Shown here piece by piece: positions 11,906 to 22,960 of a stretch of DNA of 64,000 nt. The stretch is from Aricia agestis (taxonomy: Eukaryota > Arthropoda > Insecta > Lepidoptera > Lycaenidae): contig NC_056418.1 in assembly GCF_905147365.1 (NCBI RefSeq), positions 15,995,262 to 16,059,261 of the forward strand. Direction: 5' to 3'. Below the pieces are notes generated by a model. The model saw only the letters and a program-made list of their open reading frames with translations, was not told the origin of the DNA and made no database searches. The position numbers and the translations under genes are program-made. Numbering within the stretch: the stretch's first letter is position 1; each line of letters starts with the position of its first letter.

Positions 11906-12132
11906 CTAAACTTTCTTAACCGTTTTAACTAAAACTTATCATTAAAGTAAGTTAATTTAATTAGTAGTTAAAAAGTAATCAGCGTATTGCGAGTTCAAAG
12001 TTTGTGCTCCGAATTAGTTAAAGCCAGCTCGAGTTCCGCTTACACTGCATCGTGGTATTTAGTACTTTAGTACTTACTACATGGAACTAAAGCATTACGT
12101 TTAGATTATGTGATGTACTCACTTAGATTTAT

Positions 12133-12240
12133 ACAAGGTGTAACAAAACTAAGTGATAATATTTTAGAGTGTGTACGGTGTACGTGTTCCTTGTAGAGAA
12201 TTCACTGTGAAAGTATCTGCGCTGAAAGACCATTTTTTTT
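12133..12240. repeat. MITE, AAGTGATAATACTTTAGGG family, left half only
   Basis: ACAAGGTGTAACAAAACTAA to GCTGAAAGACC. Ends where the intact copy (55010-55271) reaches its centre. A right half lies at about 13725-13803. Confidence 0.65.
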
Positions 12241-12393
12241 ATAATTCTTTACCGTGCCACATCTAAATCTTTACTTACATATTATGTCAAATATTAGTAA
12301 AGATTTCTTCAAAAATCCTTATCCCACTATTCCTCAAACAGAAGGTTACAGACAGATAGACAGCGCATTTATAATATAAGGACGGATATGGAT

Positions 12394-12599
12394 GGGCCAG
12401 GCCACATCACTGCGTTGCGGCGTTGTATCGCAAAAAGAACATCGCACAGAAATGCGATGCGATGTCGCAACTCGCAACGCAAAAATTTCATATAGTATAG
12501 CACTCTTTACATCGGAAATTTTCAATTTTTCACGATGCGTTCTGCGGCTTCGTAGATTTATACGATGCGACACCGCAACGCAGTGTTGTGGCCTGGCCC
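12394..12599. mobile_element. hAT-like MITE, copy 1
   Basis: Terminal inverted repeats GGGCCAGGCCAC... and ...GTGGCCTGGCCC with further arm pairing around GCGTTGCGG. TATGGAT flanks both ends (12387-12393 and 12600-12606). A duplication of 7-8 bp points to the hAT group. Non-coding. Confidence 0.75.
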
Positions 12600-12607
12600 T
12601 ATGGATT

Positions 12608-13216
12608 TGTGGCGGTACCCACAATTCGCCTAACATTCCTGCATCGCGCTATCGAAGTTTCGTAGAACGGCAAGATATATACAACGTCTGAATTGACGTC
12701 AGTGGGCTTCGGCCTGACCGAGCATGGTATCTCGCTCGGTCGGAAGATCTTCCTTTTCGGCCGCCACGAACAACGTTAAATTGGTGACAACCGACAAGAA
12801 CACGCATCCTTCTGGACATCAATCATCATCAACACTCCCCGCCCATCCGCACCACGTCAGCAGACATCAAGCGTAACCGGGTCGCCTCGACCATAAGCCA
12901 CTTTGGGCGTCCGCGCCGGTCGAACCTGTGTCTGGCTTGAACGGGGCAGCCATAGGCTACAACGACCGGTCATCAAGCCGAGCACGGGGTCCCTCTCCTG
13001 GTCATTGCACGCGTAGCTTCGGCCCACACCTGACAACACAAGCGCATCGAAGAATACCACAGGTCTTTGGGGGGGGAGTGATGTGGCGGTACCCACAATT
13101 CGCCTAACATTCCTGCATCGCGCTATCGAAGTTTCGTACAACGCCTGAAATGACCGAGCATGCTATCTCGCTCGGTCGGAAGATCTTCCTATTCGGCCGC
13201 CACGAACAACGTTAAA
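12608..13216 (+). mobile_element. TRIM-like non-autonomous LTR element
   Basis: LTR1 12608-12780 (173 bp) and LTR2 13082-13216 (135 bp, internal deletion) both begin TGTGGCGGTACCC and end AACGTTAAA. They flank only 301 bp of non-coding DNA. The internal part begins TTGGTGACAACCGACAAG, placed and shaped like a primer site, and ends in CTTTGGGGGGGGAGTGA, a polypurine tract against LTR2. GATT flanks both outer ends as a 4-bp target duplication. No protein frame of its own is visible, so it must have moved by another element's machinery, most likely a Ty3/gypsy relative (inference from the 4-bp duplication and primer site). Confidence 0.85.
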
Positions 13217-13453
13217 GATTAAATAATAGTCACTTTGATTTATTACATTGTGTGGGTTAAAATGGCAACCAAATGGACGAGCTATTTCTGATTCATAAAG
13301 GACGATGGCGGAATCCTGAAAGTCCTTTGATAAAAGGGTTAACTCTACATCAGGGTACCTTTTATCCCAACCTAGTCGTAATGTGTACATCATTTCTCAA
13401 TTCCGAGATTGAATACGGCTATTCTGTTTTTGTTTCAAGTAAATTAGATAATA

Positions 13454-13595
13454 TCTTATATCTTTAAACGAGCAATTCTTGTATATATATATAATTGGAA
13501 TCTTGAAATCGGCTCCAACGATTTTCATGAAATTTTGTAATGTCATTTTATTCGTGTTTTATCGAATACCGAGCAAAGCTCGGTCAAATAGCTAG
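13454..13595 (+). mobile_element. short non-autonomous Helitron, copy 1
   Basis: It starts TCTTATATCTTTAAACGAGC and ends CTAG. The hairpin ACCGAGC-AAA-GCTCGGT (13568-13584) lies 7 bases before CTAG. It is inserted between A (13453) and T (13596). These are the structural signs of a Helitron. 142 bp, non-coding. Confidence 0.75.
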
Positions 13596-14194
13596 TTATA
13601 TTAATAATAAAATATATATATTATTGTATAGAACCCAATTGAAAAGGGTTCATGTTTTTGTGATTTTTAGGAGCAAGCGCGTGGTGAATTTTGCCATACG
13701 AAAGTTTAAAAACAATTGCTTTTTCAGTGGTGCTACTCTCTCAGTGAATTCCATACAGACTCATACACAGCCTAAAGTATTATCACTTAGTTTTCACCCT
13801 GTATACGATACGACGGTAAATGGACGATGATGATAACTACGGGGGCCCGGCTCTTACAGTCTACAATTATGGTAGACTGTACGTCATCTCCCACTCAAAA
13901 CATGTCAAGTATAATCCTATTACACACACCGCTCTGCTGCCTGCTGTCAGCACTGAGATTACAAAAATACTGCACAAACACACACGACAAACAGTGCTGC
14001 GATTTTTTTAATTGTGCAGTATTACTAAAATCTTAAGTCTTCTTCCTTCAATTTATAAACTGAACAAAATCTTACGATACGCATACGGTTAAGGTATCAT
14101 ATAAGGGTTAGGCTAACGTCGTAACGGTCGCTAACGTGTTTGATGTAAGTGTCCACAAAGAAAGGATTTTAAAAATTTCTCTACCCACTAAGGG

Positions 14195-14345
14195 TGAACC
14201 GCGAAGCCAAACGAGCGTCATTTGTGAGTCGTGAGTCGCAGAATTTCGCTCGTGTGAATCAAACAGGACTTTTGTATAAAACTGAATGCTGCAGAATTTC
14301 TGCCAGCCGAAATTCTGCGACTCACAACTCACAAATTACGCTCTT
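14195..14345. repeat. inverted-repeat element
   Basis: GAGTCGCAGAATTTCG (14228) pairs with CGAAATTCTGCGACTC (14309). Likely a MITE. Confidence 0.6.
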
Positions 14346-15031
14346 TTGGCCTTGCCCTAAGGTCTAAGAGGGTTTAATAAAATAAGGGATTTGATGTTCG
14401 GAATAGTATTACACGTGGGCGAATCCGCGGTCATAGTACTAATTGCTCATCATCACAATGTCAGTTTGTGCAGACGTGTAATATTCTTCATAATCTGATA
14501 TAACTTATTAGGAGTGCCTAATAACATCTAGGTACGTGTTCGATGTGATCTTATAACTTAGTTATAAATTAATTTTCATAGATCAATAACGTAACATCGT
14601 TTTTGATCTATGAAAACTAATTTATGTTAAGGGTTATAATGAATATCAAATACAAACAATCAACGAAGTATTGAAATTATATCAATCAAAATGTTTCAAC
14701 AAACAAAAGAGAACTGAAAAAAAAAAACTTCAAAGAAATACTTCACGTGAACATAATTTTACTACTGAGCCTAAATTTTCCACCAATTACTCAGAAGTTA
14801 TATAATTTTGGAGCTTTTATAATTTTATATTATGTTTGAATATTTTACGTACTTAGTTAAATATTCTAGTTTGCGCAAAATGGAGAAATGAGAGAGTTTT
14901 CACATTTTTAAACTCTAGTTTAAAGTTGTAACTTTTATACTCAAAAATACTTTCGGATTGATGAAAACAAAACGAAAATATATTATTCAAATAGTTCGAC
15001 GTTCTCGGAAAAGAAAAAAAATATGTTTGAA

Positions 15032-15084
15032 ATGAGTTGCCGCCTGGTCGCCTGATGGTATCAGGCGACCAAGCGGCAACTCAT
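15032..15084. repeat. hairpin of 53 bases
   Basis: ATGAGTTGCCGCCTGGTCGC pairs with GCGACCAAGCGGCAACTCAT with one mismatch; small loop around CTGATGGTATCAG. Confidence 0.75.
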
Positions 15085-15576
15085 TTTTTTTTTGTACACA
15101 GCATTAAAAACTGCCCAAACTACACTTACTTAGATGTGTACTTAGGACCATAAGTTATAGAATTTGTTGCATAAAATTTGTATGTATTCATATTGTAGGT
15201 ATAGGCATAGTATAGGTACCCTAGAATATTATTTTGACTTCATTACTATCAAGCTAATTTTTCGTAAGCAGCTTCATTTTGATATGACGAACCTGTATTG
15301 TACCAGCTGTAATTATATTATAATTGATGTGCATTGTAAGTATACCACAACGCGGTGTGAGCTATTTTTTCGCTCAATGAGCGTTTTCGATCTTTGAGTG
15401 TAACACACAAGTAGCACATAATAATATAAAACGTCACAATTTTGTCACATTCTAAACACAGCTTTTCGTTATACTATTTATAATCTTTATTGATTTATAT
15501 CTAAGCATTATTTCCATTCATAAATTGAAGGTGTGGGGAAGACCGTGTAGGTATTTCAAAAGCCTTTTTCTTTTTA

Positions 15577-15975
15577 ACCCCCCACAAAAAAAAGGGGTGT
15601 TATAAGTTTGACGTGTCTGTCTGTCGGTTTGTTTGTCTGTGTGTGTATCTGTCCGTGGCATCGTAGCATCCAAACGGGTGGACCGATTTTGATCTCGTTT
15701 CTTAATTTGTTTGACAGCTGACACGATCGAGAGTGTTCTTAGCTATCATCAACCTGCTCCGTACTGAAAAATCTGGGTTTATCTGGTTCATGTTAGGCCG
15801 TTAGCACTTAGCAATATTAAATTACCTTATACAGTTGTTTGATTGTATTATTATATAATATTTTCGTTCGTGACATTTGTGAATATACATTATACAATAA
15901 TTATACATATTATACACATTAATGGAAAGTTGACCTGGTGCTGCAGCATCACCTAATAATCAATAGGATACTCGA
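15577..15975 (+). repeat. dispersed repeat next to the minisatellite, copy 1
   Basis: It runs from GGGGTGTTATAAGTTTGACG through GTCCGTGGCATCGTAGCATC and GCTGCAGCATCACCT to AATCAATAGGATA. It matches 58168-58545 along most of its length. Family not identified. Confidence 0.75.
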
Positions 15976-15984
15976 GGACTAATT

Positions 15985-16839
15985 CAGCGCTTTGCAAGAG
16001 TCACAAGACCGCAACCTCAGCGCTTTGCAAGAGTCACAAGACCGCAACCTCAGCGCTTTGCAAGAGTCACAAGACCGCAACCTCAGCGCTTTGCAAGAGT
16101 CACAAGACCGCAACCTCAGCGCTTTGCAAGAGTCACAAGACCGCAACCTTAGCGCTTTGCAAGAGTCACAAGATCGCAACCTTTGCGCTTTGCAAGAGTC
16201 ACAAGACCGCAACCTCAGCGCTTTGCAAGAGTCACAAGACCGCAACCTCAGCGCTTTGCAAGAGTCACAAGACCGCAACCTTTGCGCTTTGCAAGAGTCA
16301 CAAGACCGCAACCTCAGCGCTTTGCAAGAGTCACAAGACCGCAACCTCAGCGCTTTGCAAGAGTCACAAGACCGCAACCTTAGCGCTTTGCAAGAGTCAC
16401 AAGATCGCAACCTTTGCGCTTTGCAAGAGTCACAAGACCGCAACCTCAGCGCTTTGCAAGAGTCACAAGACCGCAACCTCAGCGCTTTGCAAGAGTCACA
16501 AGACCGCAACCTTTGCGCTTTGCAAGAGTCACAAGACCGCAACCTCAGCGCTTTGCAAGAGTCACAAGACCGCAACCTCAGCGCTTTGCAAGAGTCACAA
16601 GACCGCAACCTTTGCGCTTTGCAAGAGTCAAAAGACCGCAACCTCAGCGCTTTGCAAGAGTCACAAGACCGCAACCTCAGCGCTTTGCAAGAGTCACAAG
16701 ACCGCAACCTCAGCGCTTTGCAAGAGTCACAAGACCGCAACCTTTGCGCTTTGCAAGAGTCAAAAGACCGCAACCTCAGCGCTTTGCAAGAGTCACAAGA
16801 CCGCAACCTTTGCGCTTTGCAAGAGTCACAAGATCGCAC
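15985..16839. repeat. 33-bp minisatellite, about 26 copies
   Basis: The unit is CAGCGCTTTGCAAGAGTC followed by ACAAGACCGCAACCT. Units differ at three spots: the end (CCTCAG, CCTTAG or CCTTTG), AAGATCGC, and CAAAAGACC. Because 33 is a multiple of three and the unit has no stop in several frames, long frames occur on both strands (11-residue repeats such as ALQESQDRNLS and LRSCDSCKALR). These look like by-products, not a gene. An adjoining repeat at 15577-15975 matches 58168-58545, and an A-rich run follows at 16882. Confidence 0.93.
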
Positions 16840-17915
16840 GCTCGGCGTCCAAATCCTTGGAACCCTTGCACGTAACACTATTAAAAAAAAAAAAAAAACT
16901 GCATTAAAGATTATTACCATGTAGAAAAATGACGCGAGCCCTCACAAAGCTCGGCTTTTGGCTAGTTATAAACTGGATATCTGCAACCTGCACTTCCTGC
17001 AATTCCCTCGAACCAAAACTCGTTTATTGCGTGCGAACCGTACATTTTTCCGCGACAAAAAGTATACTATGTCCTTTTCAAGAATTAAAAGTATTCCCGT
17101 ACCTAGCAAAATCGGTTCAATGGTTTGGGCGTGAAGAACAGTCAGACACAATTATTATTACGGATTAAGCAAATTCTTAATGCAGATTAGGGTTTTATGA
17201 GTATAATTTCCAGGGTATTCTCCGTAGTAACGTGATATCGGCTGTAGAGCGTTCACAGATCATAAACCCTCTCAACTGAATGAACGAGACTCAGATTCCA
17301 ATCCGATAACGGGCGGTATTCATGAGGCCGAACAATACACAAGCCGCATGCTGATGTTAGTTAGCTGTAATTTATGACTGGCTAACTTGAGGGGTAGAAG
17401 CGTTTATGAATTATGGGGGATTTTTTGATAACGGCTCGGCGGCGGTACCCACAATTAGCGCCTCATTATCCCAAAGTAGGTAATGCTCCTTGTGGCCGCT
17501 GAAGATCTAAAGGGGGGTTTGGGACCCAGAAAAAAAATAGGGCCGTTGTGTAGAGGCTTAGGGGGGGGTGATTTTATCCGGATGCATTTTAAATTCGGTG
17601 TAGGGGTCACAATACTACCGGCATAACTTAATTTCTTCAACTTCTTCCGAAGTCGGTTAATTCGTTCCCATAATGTACAACTCGTGATCCCGCTTGTAAC
17701 AACTTGTAGCATACTAATTAAATAACTTTGATCAAAACTTTCCTTATAACGTTCACCTTTATGTTCACAGTATACATTTTATACAGTAGAGTAGCTTAGT
17801 AGCATTAGAATCTATCTCGCTCTACTGCACTAATAAGAAAAAAAATCGTCTTTAACTTTACAAAAATTACTGTATTTTAATTTTTTAAGTTTACTCGAAG
17901 AAAATATATTGTACG

Positions 17916-18175
17916 AGCTTTTGCCCGCGGCTTCGCTCGTGTTAAGAAGTATTATTATATACAAACTTTCATCCCCTATTTTAACCCTTTGGTACCTCCA
18001 AAGGGTTATAATAGAATTGATGAAAATCCTTTCTTAGCGGATGCCTACGTCATAATATCATCTACTTGCATTCCAAATTTCAGCCCGATCGGTCCAGTGG
18101 TTTGGGCTGTGCGTTGATATAGATCACCATGTCAGTCAGTCACCTTTGAGTTTTATGTATATAGATTTTAAGTTA
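17916..18175 (+). repeat. dispersed repeat (CCCGCGGCTTCGCTCG family), uninterrupted copy
   Basis: It starts at the ACGAGCTTTTGCCCGCGG motif and ends GAGTTTTATGTATATAGATT. It gives the reference layout for the nested copy at 19379. Confidence 0.65.
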
Positions 18176-19500
18176 AGAGTTGAGACTAATGTGGTTGGTT
18201 GTGCAAAATTTTGTAAAATATATCATACATACTAACCGTTAATTGGTCCTGAGATAAAAAAAACTGAGACTATTTTCACCCGCGTGCAATTAAACTCCAT
18301 TGTTAGATGCTTAGAGGTTTTGGATTTTGACGTAAAATCAAGCTTCTGTGTGCATGCCTATCAGGGTGATTAATTGTAAGGTCTACTGTATAATTTTATA
18401 CTGAGGTAGCTTCGTGTTCATACGTTAACTGATATTTAATAATACTCCAAGTCTAAGATATTTTTAGGCTTCAAACTTTCCTTTTCAAGATTTTATGAGA
18501 GAACGTTATAATATTAATACTGTAACAATTTATTTTTAATTAATTTTTTACAATATCTTCAAAGTACTAAGTACTCTATATCAAACTTGCTTCTTATTTT
18601 GTAATTTGGTCTTATAGATCATATATAAGAGCACAGGGAAAGATGGAGTCTCTTAAAAGTTTTTGAACTTACCCCCAAACTATAGATACTACACTGGCTC
18701 AGTTTATACCTCTACAATATTATTATGCTCAGCTTTTGGCATTTGGTACCAACTAGCAATCATAATTAGTGTGCCATGACGAAACGGCAATTAATATAAA
18801 TACTTTCCAATTCGAACTTTTTTGAAGCGTTGACCGGCCGCTTTTTTATGTATAAAATTAAAAATATATTATTTTTCGTGTTTAACAAGCTAACATTCTT
18901 ATACTGTGATAACATTTGTGCCCAATCATCGGCAAATATAAAAATGTTGTATCATCTGATAATAATAATATTATAACTGGCCTTCACTCACGTACTCCAT
19001 GCGATCCATATTGTCATCTTTGGAGCTTCGCCTTGAGTTTCTTCTCCATTTTAGGATATAATGGATAACCATAATTATTAAAGTCGTTAGCGTCTTAAGT
19101 AACAGTTTTTAGAAATATTCGTAAATATTATAAATAAAAAATTATATGGAATATTTTAGCAACATTACATCCATATTTTTGATTTCAAATCATTTTCCCC
19201 GTTCTAAAGCCTCCATTTATGCAAAAAATAAAACGAAAATTTTCAAACTGGCAGTCAGCCACTTCATCAACTTACGTCTTTAATTGTTGTGTACGAACTT
19301 CGAAGCTGCATCGTGCAATGTCATATATGATAGGCAAAGACAGTGGAGTGTGGACCATCGATAGTTTTATATTGGTAACTAGCTTTTGCCCGCGGCTTCG
19401 CTCGCTTTAAGAAGTATTATAATTATTTACAATCTTTTATCCCTATATTATCCTCTTAGGGGTGGAATTTATCAAAATCCTTTCTTATATCCTATCTATA

Positions 19501-19935
19501 AGTACTCACATACGGATTTGCTCGATAGTTTAACTCCAAATCGAAGGACATATTTAATTCGACCTCTGTGGCTCAGTGGGTGGGCTGTCGGTAGCTCAAA
19601 CCGGGGTCGCGGATTCGAATCCCGCCGACGGAACAAAAAGTTTTCAAAGTTCCTGGGTCATGGGTGTGTATTAAATGTGTGTATGATATAATAAAAAACT
19701 TAAATATATGTATAGTATAAAGTATTAAATATATTTCCGTTGTCTGGTACCTGTAACACAAGTCCTTCAGGTACTTAGCACGGGGCCAGATTGACGTGGT
19801 GTGAAGCGTCCATAGATAAAAAAAAACCGTCGATCCGGCTCGAAGCAAGCCTTGGAGCTGTCAGTTTTGCGGTCCACACGGTGGTTATTGCTCGATTGGG
19901 AGTAAAACTATCGAGCAAAACCGTATGTGAATACT
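19501..19935. mobile_element. MITE carrying a nested SINE
   Basis: Left arm 19501-19540 (AGTACTCACATACGG, then TTGCTCGATAGTT) pairs with right arm 19896-19935 (AACTATCGAGCAAAA, then CGTATGTGAATACT). The SINE at 19561-19826 fills most of its inside. The MITE itself sits in the repeat 19379-20208. Confidence 0.75.
19561..19826 (+). mobile_element. tRNA-derived SINE, family 1, copy a
   Basis: The head has an RNA polymerase III A box (TGGCTCAGTGGG, 19569-19580) and B box (GGATTCGAATCC, 19611-19622). The body shares AGGTACTTAGCACGGGGCCA and GAAGCGTCCATAGAT with 61302-61585, and an A run ends it. It is inserted in a MITE (19501-19935). Confidence 0.85.
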
Positions 19936-21029
19936 TAGCTTTAGGTGATAATTACATCATAGTAGCTTTATGCATGAAAAGTCTCAGCCCGATCGGTTTA
20001 AAATTGAAAAAGTTTCATACAAATTTTCATCCCCTATATTATACCCTTGGGGGTAGAATTGATTAAAACCCTTTCGAAGCGGATGTTTACGTCATATTAT
20101 CATCTACCTGCCCAAATTTCAGCCCAATCCGTCCAGTGGTTTGGGTTGTGCGTTGATAGATCACTGTGTCAGGCAGTCAATCACATTTGAGTTATATATA
20201 ATATTTAGATGGAGTATTCCCATTTGGAAATTATAATTCCATGCTTACGAAGTGCTAACCAGCAGTTCGTGAGCACGTAATATTATTATATATGAATTAT
20301 CTTGGTAAGTCTTTACCTTCGTACACTTCGTGTCCAGGACTCCAGACGCACACCATGAAACCTTGTTTTGGAGCTCATCGTTTATGCAGTAATAATAATA
20401 TTATGATTGTTTCCAAAGAATATTATTTGTACAAGAACGACAAGTTTTTAGCTCACTAGACTTACTAGATAAAGCCATAATATTTTTTTGCTGACTTGAA
20501 ATATGTTACTGAATGTTTATATACGAAGGTTTCGTTAAAAAGCGAAATGAAGCAAACCAAATCCAATTTCTGAATCCATCCGGACGCAACTAGTTTAATC
20601 CAGTTATTTCCGGAAAGAAAATTCGACACGTGTCAACTGTTACTCGAGGTGGCGAATTAGATTACCGGGGTCCGATTCTTTAGCTCGAGCGTCGTTATGA
20701 CGAACGACTGAGACAGCCTGCGGTGGAAGGAACATTCGAATTACGAGAATTGGACACCTGATAACATTGCAACCCGTCGCCCATTCTCATCACGTCCTTG
20801 ATTAATTTTTCTTGCGACGCTTCAGTTTTTCTATATTTGATCAAAGTACGGGAGATTTTTTTGTTGAATAGGCTTGATTATATACCGAATTAAGTAAAAA
20901 CCACGATCTGTTTCGAGTGGTTTCATCAAATCACCTAACCGAATATGGTGGTACTCAACGCTTATGTCAATTTCATACATTCTTATCGGCGATTCTATAA
21001 AGAAGAGATAAACAAGACATCTTGGATAA

Positions 21030-21161
21030 AGGGCCTGGTTACACCCACCACGTAGAATGGCGAAACAATACTTTCGGCCAAGCACTCGGTATGTTTATTA
21101 TGGATATGCTCGGCCGAGGGCATTATCCCGCCACTCCAGTCGGTGGGTGTAATAAGGCCCT
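21030..21161. repeat. MITE with AGGGCCTGGTTACACCCACC ends
   Basis: Left AGGGCCTGGTTACACCCACC, right GGTGGGTGTAATAAGGCCCT; internal partial palindrome around CTCGGCCGAG. Confidence 0.7.
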
Positions 21162-21888
21162 CAGGATCGTACGTCGTTGGTCCGCTTCAAGATCATACGT
21201 CTGCCAGTAGGAAGGGGCTATAGTTGCAGTGGTGAGAATGTGGGGTGGGCCAACGCCCGTTTTAAAAAAGTAGGGGCTAGTAAAACGACATGTCATGTTA
21301 AATCTATATTCTCATGTCAAGGTCGCAGGTTGATGTCACGTCGATATCATCCAGTTCCATGTTCGAAGCGTCTGTAACAATCAAAGTTAATTTTATAATA
21401 TTTTTTGCACTGAAAAGATAGGTTTAAAAACTGTGCCATTGTAGACTGATTGTAAGGGTTTAATGTCACAACATGCATCTGTTAATCTGTTATTTCGTAA
21501 TAGATATTGCCTACGTATTAATATCCTAACTTCTCCAAAAATCATCCTTAAATTTTCAGGTAGCAACTGCGTCTGAACACATTGTAGTCGTTAATATGCA
21601 TATGGGTCACGTTATAAAAATATCTTTCATCGCTTCCCTCATTGGAAAACCTTATAGAATTTCTTATTTTTCCTCCGACCGTATAAAGTGCGTCAGAGAT
21701 AACGAGCCACAAATTAGTTAAATTATGGGACAGGACGCGCGAGGGTTGTAATATGGCCTCCGCACCATGTTAATGTGACGTTGGTTTTATCAAAACCTTT
21801 GATAGGCTTTGGGTTTTATAAGTAAGATTTTACTAAGCAGAAATAGTTGTAGTAGCCCGGAGATGCCCGGATCCTTTTTTAGTAAACA

Positions 21889-22330
21889 TCAAAATTAAAA
21901 TCAAAATTGTTTTATTTCTGAATAAATTTAAAATAAATGTTTTCAGAATGTCCTACATGATGCCTACCACCGGTTCGGAAACTAACCCGGCGAGAAGAAC
22001 CGGCGTAAGAAACTCGCACGGGGCCCACTTTTTTACCAAAAAAAGTGAGAAAAAAATTAATCTTTTAAAATAAAGTTTACAATTTTGTAACTAAATATTA
22101 TATACAATATCCACATACATAATTGTAAGTCCCATAATAATGAAGAAGTAGCCTTGCAAGAAGCCATCCTACTCCCAAGGTGTGCCATCGTTTATGAAAT
22201 CATTGACCTTATAATAGGCTTTGGCACACAAACGTTCTTTAACTACTTTTTTAAATTTATTAATGGGAAGATTTTGAACGTTTTCTGGGATTTTATGACA
22301 TGACATGAAAAGTATATTGTATCATCAACA
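21889..22330 (-). mobile_element. 5'-truncated LINE: C-terminus of reverse transcriptase plus 3' UTR
   Basis: The minus strand reads PENVQNLPINKFKKVVKERL, then CAKAYYKVNDFINDGTPWE and a stop. That is the C-terminal end of a jockey/CR1-type non-LTR polyprotein (family judged by eye). The 3' UTR follows with GAACCGGTGGTAGGCA and then AATAAA and a T/G-A-rich tail near 21890. Only the last few hundred bases were inserted, as is usual for LINEs. Confidence 0.75.
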
Positions 22331-22683
22331 GCTCGAAAGTATTACCTTTCTGTTAATGTGGTCCTGTTGTTTGAGGGTCTATTTACCAAATTCAAACCAA
22401 TAAACCTTAACTACATTATTAGTACTCAATGACACCCGCTGAGTTTATGTACTTTGAGCAATGAGCCCTTTCCCGAGACTCAAAGTACCTCCATACCAAA
22501 TTTCAACAAAATTGGTTCAGGGGTTTGAGCGTGAAGAGGTAACAGACAGACAAACAGATAGACATTAGTATGGATATATTTTTGGGGACATAATTGACAA
22601 ATAATAATAATAAAACTTGAGAGGTGTCAAGGGCATAAACCTAATATAAGGTATATTAACTTTATGGTCAAGGGACATCCGAA

Positions 22684-22960
22684 TGGAACGAAGTTATTTC
22701 TTATATTCAAAAAATCTGTATTAATGCATAATATACAATATACATACTTACTCAAATAAAAAAAAAAAACGCCATTTACTGACGATCAGGAATAGTTAAC
22801 AACGCGTTGCTGTTTATTCTCAAAAAACGTCATCTAGTTGACGCACGGAATACTATCAACGACCTCTGCCCCTACCATGCAGGTACTAATAAAAAAGTGT
22901 CGTTACAACTTTTTCGGTCTAGCCCCTTTTCGCAACGCGCAATAAGGAACTCCGTTCCAA
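22684..22960 (-). mobile_element. MITE with GGAACGAAGTT ends, overlapping the end of gene B
   Basis: Minus-strand left end TTGGAACGGAGTTCCTTATT; right end AACTTCGTTCCA at 22684. It matches the copy at 50634-50840 at both ends. The gene B frame enters it at 22959 and stops at 22903. It carries an AATAAA at 22813-22818. Confidence 0.8.
22813..22818 (-). promoter_or_regulatory. candidate polyadenylation signal of gene B
   Basis: AATAAA on the minus strand about 85 nt after the gene B stop codon, inside the same MITE copy that supplies the stop. Position is plausible for a 3' end, but use is not shown. Confidence 0.4.

Larger units (their letters stand above)
19379..20208 (+). repeat. dispersed repeat (CCCGCGGCTTCGCTCG family) with nested insertions
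   Basis: It starts CTAGCTTTTGCCCGCGGCTT and ends near GTTATATATAATATTTAG. It shares the segments TTTCAGCCC(G/A)ATC and CAGTGGTTTGGG with 17916-18175 and 25118-25330. It may be one copy plus a partial second copy from about 20005. Confidence 0.65.
10609..22902. other. intergenic region between genes A and B
   Basis: 12.3 kb. Repeats are listed separately. Recognisable but unlisted: repeat remnants with GAACCGTACATTTTTCC at 16962-17166 (also near 22470, 25552 and 46265), and an AT-rich hairpin near 14551-14640. The remainder is AT-rich with no supported gene. Confidence 0.6.

Noticed and set aside
12857..13141. 94-residue minus-strand frame
   Set aside because: Falls within the non-coding interior and LTR2 of the TRIM-like element, in the opposite strand; no similarity recognised.
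15979..16924. Long frames of over 300 codons on both strands
   Set aside because: They are created by a 33-bp minisatellite whose length is a multiple of three. No plausible start, splice or flanking conserved protein; reported as a repeat.
18974..19040. Possible alternative first exon of gene A (ATG ACA ATA TGG..., 22 nt before a GTACGT donor, phase 1)
   Set aside because: Phase would fit exon 2, but the encoded MTIWIAW has no family resemblance and exon 1 at 10557-10608 is a better match. Needs 5' RACE to settle.
19561..19640. tRNA gene
   Set aside because: A and B boxes are present but the acceptor stem does not close and the sequence continues into a SINE body shared with 61302-61585.
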